A DNA stretch of 64,000 bases from Saxidomus purpurata (lineage: Eukaryota > Mollusca > Bivalvia > Venerida > Veneridae). Positions within the stretch are counted from its first letter, which is position 1; every line of letters begins with the position of its first letter. Where the stretch lies: assembly GCA_022818135.1 (NCBI GenBank), contig JAFMSR010000006.1:33768997-33832996 (forward strand), given 5' to 3'. The notes below the pieces were generated by a model that had not been told where the DNA came from, made no database searches, and saw only the letters and a program-made list of their open reading frames with translations. Position numbers and translations under genes: made by a program. This document shows positions 48,301 through 60,300 of the stretch, in pieces.

Positions 48301-51300
48301 ACATTCCAATTAAGATGGGGGGAAGATAAAAATAACTGGGGACCAGATAACCCAAGCAATATACTTATTACAAAGAAAACTGACACTGTAGAGAGCATCT
48401 TTGAAAAGGAAATCAAGCAAAAATTTTTACTGAATACATCATTTGTGATTTGTCCAGAAACATATGGTTCAAACACAAAGTTTACTATTAAAGAAGGCAG
48501 TTATGTAAGATTTACGTATTCTTGGAAAAGATGAGCTTCTTTTGTAAATATATTTATATACATGGGACTATTTAATAACATAAATGAGAAAACAAATAAA
48601 ATAAAAAAAACATATAAAAAGACCTCCGTTATTTTTAACATACAGAACTGAAGGTACAGACAGCGGGTTATATAGATGGGTTGCAGATTTACCCAAACAG
48701 GGTTTTAAAACAAACGGACCAAATATCACCGTAGAGCAAGACTGTACTTTAATAGTTCTGGCAGACGCTATTAAATCTGACAAGGGAAATGTTATGTTGA
48801 AAATCAAACAGAATGGTTTAGTTAAGCAAGGCTATGAAGCAAAAAACAATCGAAAAAACGAATTAGTAAGTGTGAATTATGTAGGAAAATTCCATTCAAA
48901 CGATGTGATACACATACAAGGTTCCAATGTTAAAAACATTCAGGTAACTATTTATGGATGTGTTTAAGCCGCCGGGTGCGTTATTTTTTTATATTTTATC
49001 TAAGTTAAAGGTATATAGAAATGATAATAGATGACATAATAAATAGAGTTATTGATGCTGAAAGATTAGTAAATACGTTCAAGATTGGGATTATCGTGAT
49101 ATACATGGTTTGATTACTATTTATACTAAAGATGAGGTGTCTGGTTATAAACGTTACTTTCTAAAACACATAATAAAGAATATGGATATCATTGAAAAGA
49201 AAATCGAAAAACTAGGTGGTTTAGACAAAGCACTTAACATATTGGAAACTTACAAAACGCTTCGAAAGCAGATTATTCCAGATGCACTTATTAATATTAA
49301 ATCATTCCTTGATGAAAAACAGGATTTAATAAAACAAAACCAAATTGAAGAAAAAGCACGGAAACAACGTCGAAAACCAAAGCCTGTTATTGCCACAGAA
49401 TTAGATACTGATAATGTTAAGGAATATAAGAGCATGTATGAAGCACAAAAATGCCTAGGAGTTAACACAGGTCAAATAAAAATGTGTTGCGAAGGAACAA
49501 ATAATGTAAAGACAGCCCTTTCTAAAAAGAACGGAAAACGTTATAATTTTAAATATGCGTGTTAATTAACTTAAAGATATTTTATATTTTCCTATTATAT
49601 AGATGAAATCTTTAGATACTAACATAATAACCCTGAAACCAGTTAATATTTCAAAAGGTAATACATATTCCGAATATGAGATAGACATAATAAACGATCA
49701 TGATCCTAAAATACAATTAAAAAAGATAACAAACCCGCTTTCAATATTTTTAAGTGAAATAATAAACAATTACGGCATAAAAATAAATATAGCATTAGAA
49801 GTGAATTTTATCAAACCAACGGATGATAAGTCACAAACTGCTTATTTTAAATCAAAAGCAAAAACAATTACTAATTCAAATGAAATCATAAATACACTGG
49901 ATGATATAAGTAACGAACTTCTTAACACAATTACTGAATGGATTTCACTGGGTTCTGGTTGGGTTATAGAAAAAGTTATACACACCGGATAACCATAACT
50001 AAATACAAACCACTCAGAGGTTCTTCTTATTTACCATTACCTGAGATTATTAAAAATAGGAAGGGGCTAATTAACATTAAGAATGAAAACGACAAGGAAT
50101 GTTTCCGTTGGTGTCATTTAGCATACACATTCCCTGTACAAAAAGACCCACAAAGAATAACCAAGTATAAGAGTTATAAGGATCAACTTAATAACCAAAA
50201 TATTACTTTTCCAGTAAAATTAAAAGATGTTCCAAAAATCGAAGAAATGAACGACATGCGTTTTAATATATTTGGGGTTGATTCAAGTGATGAAACAAGT
50301 CCCATTTATCCCCTATACATATCAAAAAGAATAGATTCCAAGAACGGTACTTGTGATTACTATTAGTAGAAGGCGAGGGCTTTGCTCGAGGAAACGGAGT
50401 AGATGAGAAAGAAAATATTAATCATTATGTGTGGATAAAGGATTTCAATAAATTAATGCATTCACAAACAAAACAAAATAACCCAAAGTATTTTTGTAAA
50501 TACTGTATTCAACACTTTTCATCAAATGAAATTCTTAATAAACATACAGAAGTCTGTTTAGCTATTAATGGAGTACAAAAGGTTTGTATGCCCCAACCTA
50601 GAAATAGTATATTACAATATAAAAACTACCACAAACAATTAAAGGCTCCTTTTGTTATTTATGCTGATTTCGAGTCAATAACAAAACCAATAGATGAAGA
50701 GTTAGGTAAATCAACTGTGGCTTACCAACATCATATAGCTTGCGGATATGGATATAAGTTGGTTTGTACCTATGACAATAACTTTAGCAAACCAGTACAA
50801 GTGTACCGAGGCTATGCTCGAGATAAGAAAGTTATTTACAAGTTTATTGAACAAATGTTAAAGGAGGAAGAGTATTGTGAGGAAATATTCAAGGAACACT
50901 TTAATAAGGAAATGATAATAACTAAAAAAGAACAACAAGAATTCAAAGGAGCTACATCTTGTCATATTTGTAAAAAAGATTTTAACTCTACCCTTTGTAC
51001 TCCATATGGTTTAGAATATAATTATCCTGTAAGAGATCACTGTCATGTAACAGGAAAATACAGAGGATCTGCACATAACAAATGTAATCAAATATACAGA
51101 TTAACAAAAAAGATACCAGTTGTGTTTCATAACTTACGGGGATATGATAGTCATTTAATAATGCAAGAAATAGGTAAATTTAAACGAAATATTAATGTAA
51201 TTCCTAACAATATGGAAAAATACATGGCATTTATGATAAGTAATTTGGTTTTTATAGATAGTTTGCAGTTTCTTAATCAATCTCTATCCAACTTGGTAAA

Positions 51301-54300
51301 TAATTTACCTGATGATTCCTTTATTTACACCAAGGAATGCTTTAAAGAACCAGGATTATTCAATTTAGTTAAAAGAAAAGGTGTTTATCCATATGATTAC
51401 ATGGATTCTTTTGAAAAATTTAAAGAAACCATATTACCCCCTAAGGAAGAATTTTATTCTCTATTAACAGATGAAGGGATTTCTGATGATGACTATAAAC
51501 ATGCACAAAATGGCAAGCATTTAACTGTAAATCAATGGGAGATTATCATAATCTTTACCTTAAAACAGATGTACTTCTTTTAGCAGATGTATTTGAAAAC
51601 TTTAGGGAAACCTGCATTGAGTATTATAAACTCGACCCATGCCATTACTTTAGCAGTCCAGGACTTGCGTGGAATGCATGTTTAAAAATGACAGAAATAA
51701 AACTTCAATTAATCACAGATATTGATATGCATTTAATGATTGAAAAGGGATTAAGAGGAGGAATTAGTTATATTGCAAATAGACACTCAAAGGCAAATAA
51801 TAAGTATATAAACACATCTTTAGATTCGGATATGGATAAATCTAGTGGAAACAGATACATTATGTATCTTGATGCAAATAATCTTTATGGGTGGGGGATG
51901 AGTCAACCACTCCCTTATGGGGGATTTAAATGGGTACATAACATAAGTTTAGCCAAGGGCGACGACACAAGCGTCTTAAAAAAATTTATCAATAAACAAG
52001 AAACCTCCGGGCGAGGCTATTTTGTTGAATGTGATATTGAATATCCAGAAGAATTGCATGATTTGCATTCTGATTACCCCCTAGCCCCAGAGAAATTAAT
52101 AGTAAAAGACGAATGGCTATCAAGTTATTGTAAGAAAATAAAGAAGGATTTTAATTTAAGTAGTGATAAAACAACAAAATTAATTCCAACTTTGTTTAAC
52201 AAAGAAAAATATGTGCTGCATGCTAGGAATCTTAAGCTATATCTTAGTCTTGGAATGAAAGTAACCAAAATACATAGAGTCTTGGAGTTTAATGAAAGCC
52301 CTTGGTTGGCCGGGTATATTGCTTTTAATACACAAAAAAGAAGTCAAGCCAAAAATGCATTTGAAAAGGATTTCTTCAAATTAATGAATAATTCTGTGTT
52401 TGGGAAAACAATGGAAAATCTCAGAAAAAGAGCAAATGTATTACTTACACATGATGAAAAGGTTTTAGAAAAGCATGCAGCAAAGGCTACTTTCGTTTCC
52501 GCAAAAATGTTTAATGACAACTTATTTGCCGTAAATAAAGTAAAGGAGCAACTTGTTCTTAACCGGCCCTGTTATGTTGGAATGACCATTCTTGAGTTAA
52601 GTAAATATCTTATGTATGACTTTCATTACAACTATATTTTAAAGAAGTATGCCTGCTCTGACGTGAGCCTTTTGTTTACAGACACGGATAGCCTTTGTTA
52701 TGAGATAAAAACAAAAGATGTTTATAAGGATTTATTTAAAGAAACGGAGTCCAGAAACCTTTTTGATAACAGTGATTATCCCAAAGAAAGTCTGTTTCAT
52801 TTTGATGAAAACAAGAAAGTAATAGGAAAGATGAAAGATGAAGCTGCCGGAACCCCCATAACAGAGTTTGTTGGATTAAGAAGCAAAATGTATTCTTATA
52901 CACTTGGGAATTCTTTACAGTCTTTAGATAAAAAAAACGGTCAAGAAATGTAAAGGCATATCAAAAGGTGTTGTAAAAAAGAAAATGTTTTTTGAAGATT
53001 ATCGCGATGCTTTATTCAACACCCTACAAAAGACACATAGTATGAAAACAATAAGGTCTAATAATCATATATTAAAAAGTTTTCAAATATCTAAATACAG
53101 CCTTTCTTGTTATGATAATAAAAGATACATTCTAGACAACGGGATACAAACTATTCCTTATGGACATTATAAGACATTAAGGAACATTAAGGAACATTAT
53201 GAAACATTATGAAACATTATCTTTTTATATTATATAGATGTTGTCAAAAATGAAAGAAATTAGAGAAAAGAATGCAAAAGCAGATGAAAAAATGAAAGCT
53301 GTTCGTGATAAGATTATAGAATATAAAATAAGAAAAGCATCCAGTCAAGATATGTACAACGAGATTTATAAACCAATCACAAAAGAAATAGAAAGCCAAA
53401 AAGAAACATTAACGGATCAGTCGAGGGCTTCACTCGAGATGTTAAAAGCATTACCTGGAATTAAAGAACAATTGGCATTACTTCCAAGAGAATTTGTAAA
53501 AAAGATAGAAGCAGAAGCAAAGTCCTTACCTGCTCCGTTTGAAACAGCTGAGGCCCCACAGGCCTTACCAGAAGAAGATATCAATAAATTGTTTGAAGAG
53601 TATGAAAAAGATTTAGGAGCAAGACCGAAAATAGTAAGATTAGATAAAGATATAGATGATAATGTTTTAGAAGAATACGAATATGACAAACCGTCTGAAA
53701 TGTTTAATTTTTTAACTGCAGATGAATCTGATCCCAATAAAATCAACCAAGAGATACTTAAAAAAAAAATAGGTGATGTTACTAAAGATATACAAAAGTT
53801 AAATGGTAAAGTAGTTAATAAATCAAAAGATCCTACTAAAATAGAAGAAGTAAAACAATTAAGATATAATCAAAAAGAATTGATGAAATACAAAAAACGG
53901 TTAAAGGGGCTTATTGTTATGGCTCCTACATTTGGACAGGGAATGCCTGAAGGACCTAAACATACTAAACCTTTAGGTACATATAAAGTTACACCTTTAA
54001 TAGGTACAGCAGATGGACAATATGGTAATCTAATTATTGACTTAAATAAACTTTATGGTCAAAACAAATTAGTTGCAAAAGGTCAAACCACGGGAGCAGA
54101 AGTCATGAATACTAAGGTCGATGATGATCTAATTGACCTTATCGATAAGAGATATAATAGAAATAAGAAGCATTCGATTTTATCTATGGAACTATTTAAA
54201 GAATTAACTGAAAAATCGGGATTACCTATTAATAAAAGGTCCATGAAATTTAAAAATGTAATACGGGGAAGGGGATTGAATAGTGAAATCTTTAGATACT

Positions 54301-57300
54301 CTGGCATTTGTCCTTGTGATCCAGATAAACTAATGAATGACCTAGAACTCATTTGTGGTTCCATTGATGCTGGAAATAATAATCAACAACTAAAAAACCA
54401 GGGAATAAACATTATAGACGAATTATTAAAATTGGGGAAAATAACACAAGAAGTTCATAAGTCAATATACAAAGAATATTTTTTATAAAAAATATTTCAC
54501 ATAGATATAAATGGAACAAAAAATAGTATTAAGTTCAGAAGTACATTGTAGCCAGAACAAATGATCAAAATAATAATTCCGTTTCCCCAAGTAACTTCAT
54601 TGTAAGATTTAGCCGACCTCTAGTTTTAGATAAAAATAAACGATATGTTGTTGGTTTAGATAGTATAAACACTATGACTTATTCATGGCATAATATAAGT
54701 GATGAATATGATAATAAACGCATTCGATATAATAATGGAAAGGAATGGAAGGATATTATTTTTCAAAATGGTTCTTATAGTTACACTGATATTAATGATT
54801 ACATCGAAGAAACATTAATGGCTAATGGTGACTTTAATGGTGATTCATCTATTGCACCCCTGAGTTTAGAGTTTGATCTTAGTAGCTTTAAAATATTAAT
54901 TTCAGTTCATGATGATTTTTTATTAGATTTAAGACTGTCTAATTTTCATAAATTGCTTGGATTTGAGCAAAAAGCCATAAGAAAACCAGAATGGGGCCTG
55001 TTGTCACCAAATATAACAAACTCTGTAGACACAATATATATTCATTGTGATTTAATTGACAACTCGCTTGTTGATGGTAATTTTGGTGATGTTTTGTATG
55101 CCCTTAGCACTGCAGATTTAACAAGAGCTTATCCATTCACAAAAGAGCCAAACAGAGTGGGTTACTCCGAAATTAATAAAAGCATAATTAATTCAATAAA
55201 AATATATCTAACAGATGTTTTCGGAAGAATAATAAATTTGAATGGGATTGATACAAGTTTCACATTAATTTTAAAAGAAATAATATAGAATGGTGTATAA
55301 AAAAGTCTATGATGAAAATAAAGGAACGTATATCTATATTGATCCTTGGGATGGGTCTTTACAGACTCCATATTCGTCTCAGGAGGGGTTGGGTATTTTA
55401 GATACATTGGCTTCGGTTGGGCAGAAAATATTTTCGTCTTCTGTCAAAGATGTAGCTAAGAAAGCCCTAGAAACAGCGGGAAAACAAGCGTTAGAGAGTG
55501 GAACAAAAAAGATTGGGACAGAGGTTGGTAATTTAGCTGCAGATAAAATCACAAATGTATTAAAGGGCCGCAAAAATCAATCCAAGCCCCAAGGGGAAAT
55601 GATTATAAAGGAACTTAAAAAAATGGATGAAATAAATAATGAAAATAATATAAATATGAGAGTTAATAGATTATTATCTGGGTCGGGTACGGCTTCCCCT
55701 TTGTTCGGGAAGTCGTTAAAATCGCATATGGGTATGAGGAAATCTTTAGATATTAATACAAGGGCTATTAGATTGCTGCATAAAAAATAAAAAAACAAAA
55801 AATATAATATATAAATGTTTAGAAGTAAAAAATATTGTGAAAGATATGAAATGACACCAATTCAGCTGGATACACCCTTAATATCTGTACTTGGAAACAA
55901 TGTTAAACAACAAAAAAGCGGTTACCACTTTACAATAAATGATAGATCATCCTATTTTGATTGGTTTAATGGTTATTTTGAGGTTAGCTTTAAGGTTACT
56001 AAACTTGCAGATGGGGCAGCTTATGGTAATGCAGATCAAATTGCTTTAATTAATAATGCGGCATCGTTAATTAATCAACTTTTAATCAAACAAAATGGGA
56101 CAATTATTTATGATTGTAATAACTTGTACAAAGTGGTAAATGTTAAGAATTTGATTGGGTTATCAAAAGACTATACAGAATCAACAGGAACAAATGAATT
56201 TTTTTATCTAGATACCAGCGCTGTTGCAGAAGGCAGGGACGACCAAGTTGGATTTAATAAAGGGTTTGCAAGTAGAAAAGCGCTAATTCAAGGTAGAAAT
56301 GAAATAAACGCGAAAATTCCATTAAGTAATTATTCCTTTTTCGAGGGTTTAGAAACTAATATGTTGCCCCCAAGTCAAATACAAATCACTCTTCAATTAA
56401 CAGAAGATGATGAATTAATTTTCAGAGCCGGTGGTGCTGATGCAGGTCGGGTTATCATCACAAAGCTAACACTATGGGTTCCAAGAATGGTATTTAACAC
56501 TGATGGTATGACTCTCGTTTCTGAATCATACATGGTTACAAAACAATGGAAATATCTCCGGGAAATGGTTACACAATCACAAGACACACAACAAACTGAT
56601 ATAGACTTTAGATTAACAGCTGGTGTGTCAAACCCCAAACATGTATTCGTTTATTTACAACGGTCCGACAAAAGTAATTCACAGGAACACAATCCATATC
56701 TACTTGACACGTTTAAGGTAAATGCAGCTAATAATAATTGTACCATGAATTCTTGTCGGCTTGAAGTTGGGAATGGTGTTTTTTACCCCGAAACAGAATA
56801 CACAAGTATTGCAAGAGTTTTTGAGGATGTTATAAGTTATTTCCATAAACAAAATGATAAAAATACAGGAAGTCTTTTAAACACATCAAATTTTAAAAAC
56901 TTATTTGGACTTATTCATTTTAATTCAGAATTCAAAAAAGAAGAAATTTCTGTAGACCCCAAACATATTACACTAACAATGAAATTAAACATCCCACCAG
57001 CCGCTAATATCAGAGTGTATGCAATTGTTATGTATGAAGAAACTATACAATTAAATGTTGTTGGTAATGAATTAGTTATTGTTTAAATTATATTTTAATA
57101 TAATATATAAATGGCAAATTTAATAGAATACAAGGTTAACATATCTAATGGACAAAAGAAAAAATTTGCAAAGGCGTATGAAGATAAATGATCGCACACT
57201 TTTAGATTAAGTAAAAATCAATTAACTGGTAGCTTTCCTTTGTTATTGACGCAAAGGCAGGTTAATAATATAAATAAGGCTAAAACAAAAAATACTGGTG

Positions 57301-60300
57301 TAGATATTAAAATATCTCCTACCCAAATGAGAGCTCAGTCACAAAACGGGGGTTTTCTTGGGGCATTGGCTGGCCTTTTGACTAAATCGATTTTACCTAT
57401 TGTTACTAAATTTGCGCCCAAAGTATTAGCTCCACTGGGGGTTGGTGCCCTTTCTGGACTAGCGAGTACTGGTGTATCAAAAATATTAGGTAATGGTATG
57501 ATTCAAGTTGCGAACAATAAAAAGAAAGAAATTCATCCATATTTAACATCCGGGCAACAGAGACAGTTAATGAAAACAAACAGAATAAAACTAACACAAA
57601 AACAAAAACAAGATGGTGGGTTTCTTGGTATGCTTGCCGCAAGCTTGGGTATACCACTTATTACATCTTTATTGAGTGGTAAAGGCTTACAAATCGACAC
57701 TCAACGAGTGCCATACAGACGAATTCCTATACTAAAAAAAAAAAAAAAAATTCAGAATAAACCCCTTTCTAACTTTGATATCTTAGCTTGGGTTGAACAA
57801 CTGAGGATTAAACATTTTAAAGGTGTCTTTAGTAGAAATAATCTAAAACCTTTAGGGACTCCATACCGAAAGCAAAAGCAAGATGAATGTGGGATAATAA
57901 ATTTAGATGACTCTGTTGGACCTGGTACGCATTGGGTGTGTTATGTGGGGTTATTTTACTTTGATTCGTTTGGGTTAGTCCCACCAAAGGAAATTATTAA
58001 ATATATTCCAAATATTAAGTACAACAACATTGAATATCAGGATAGACAAAGTACACTATGTGGATACTATTGTTTATTTTTTATACATTTACTACAAAAC
58101 AAAGTACCATTGTATGATATATTGTATAAAATATTATACCCTAACAATCAAAAAGAAAATGAACAAACAATTATAACTTATTTTAATTAAACACTGTGCT
58201 GGAAAAAAATTGCAAAATCCTCCTGCCGCCTAATCCTTCACATTGGGGCCGAGGAATTCTTTATTTGTGTGCAGTTATGCGTGTGCTTATACTACAATCC
58301 TACGCTTGATTACACAAAGCTAAACATTAACCTAACATGGAATTGGAAAACAAATAATCAGTCATTTGTGTGTTTGTGCCACAATCCTACACTTGGTTAA
58401 ACATATTTAAACTAGTGAATCAGTCATGCGTGCGATTGTGCTACAATCCTACGCTTGATTAGATGTGGTCGCTTGGTTAGATGCGGTTGAGTTCAATTCT
58501 TAAAACACTTGTTAAACAATTGTAAAGTTTTTACGAACAAATTGGATTGGTAACGAACATTTGATTATGTTGTTGTGTTCGTTGGCAAAATTACACAATC
58601 TTATTAACAAGTTACAATGTGACAAGGAATATTTTACATTACTTTTTTGTAATATAGGGATAAACCCTACCTTTTGTTTTTTAGCAATGTTTTTCAATTC
58701 AATTAATACGTCTCCTTGATATACACAATTTAATATTATATTTCCTTTGTCACTAGTTATCAGCTTTTCAAGTTGTTTTAAGGTTCCAATACATTCGTTT
58801 ATCGTTGATTTTTGGCAAATAGCGTCGCCCGTAATTCTTCTTTCTTCTGAATAAGATTCCATAATGTGTTGTTTTATCTTGTTGTATTTGGTCGTTAAAT
58901 CGGTTGTTTGTTTCTTTGGTTTGGTTTGTTGATTTTTTTTTTTAGATTTCTCTCTCAGTTTTATCAGTTCCGACTCCTTTGATGGGCTCCAAACGAATTC
59001 GTTCATTAAATTGAAATATTTATCACTGTATTTCTTGTTCCATTCTTGGACCTTACAATCGGTTGTATATTTTTCCCGGATATGTTGTGTCAATATATCC
59101 AAATCACAAAAAAGTTCTTCCCTGAAATAAAGAAACACACATTTAAGTAAAGTGAAATCTGCAAAAAATAGCAGGAAAATAAATCGTAATAGCATAATTA
59201 CTCAACATTAGAGTCGTAAAAATACAAAATGTAGTATACTTACATTGCTAATCTTTTAAACGTGTTTGTGCTTCTTTATAGTATTATTTTGCAAGTCAAA
59301 TGTTTAACGATGTTGTTTTCTTCTATGGCTGCCAGTTTGGTCTGGTTGTGTTTCCAGAAAATTCTGATCACATACGTCATATCTACTTCCTGTAAATGCG
59401 CGGTTGTGTTTCCAGAAAATCATATAAAGGGATGTAATTCAAGTTTCTAATAACTTTATGTAAACGGATGTAAATATCTATTGGTATAAAAATAGATGTA
59501 GTTTTCCAATATTGATTCACTTTCGCTTTCGCCTGCGCGTTCTCTATACAGAAAGTGTATTGATATTAGATAAAATGACAGGTGTGGATTAAGTTTATTA
59601 GAGTAGTATGTAAAAGGAGAGTTACAGGTACGGATTGGATTTTATGTTTAGGTGCTTTTCCGAATAAAAGAGGAAAAGCGCCTAAACATTTTTCCAACTG
59701 CGCTGTAACTCTCCTTTTATATACTACTTGTCTCCTTACGAAGGGCCATAAAAGGGCACTAAACATTTGCGTTAGGCAAATAACGAAAAGTTAGTAGATT
59801 CTTGTTGAAGCACAAATATACATTTGAAATACCATGGTAAGTTGTGGAAGGAATGTCCTGAACATTTTTTTCCTTTCATCTTTGAATGCTTTCATAGCAC
59901 TTGATAGACTGGTGGTTATCTAAAAGGAAAGAAGGAGTGTTCTAATATCAAGGTATTCAACACATAATGAAACACCTTTAGCTTAATACTCTTTTAATTT
60001 ATATACAATATCAGCTTATTTCTCTCTAAGCATTTAGTCAGTCTCCGTGGTGTAGTGGGTAGGTTGATGACAATTAGGTTCAAATCTCATACAAACCAAC
60101 TTTTTACGTTTTTCTTCTGTTTTCATTATCTTTTTAAGCTTTAAACAACTTTTTTAAAAATGGTTTTCTGCAAACATTCATAATTTTTTCACTCATATCA
60201 GACTTATAAAGATAATGGAAATGCAAAATTAAGGCTATGTATAACAATACGGTAACGGCTGATTTTAGACCTGGTTCTTTGGTAAAAATTCATCATTCTT

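Larger units (their letters stand above)
43443..59728. mobile_element. Polinton/Maverick element, 16,286 bp, full length
   Basis: Bounded by inverted termini beginning AGTAGTATATAAAAGGAGAG and by identical 6-bp direct repeats. It contains the hallmark set: retroviral-type integrase, protein-primed DNA polymerase B, adenain-like protease, packaging ATPase, double jelly-roll major capsid protein and penton. It also has a phospholipase A2, a fibre-like gene and several small proteins. Genes are packed with gaps of 1-60 bp in two divergent blocks meeting at 46830. Several genes are broken, so mobility is unlikely now. Confidence 0.97.
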
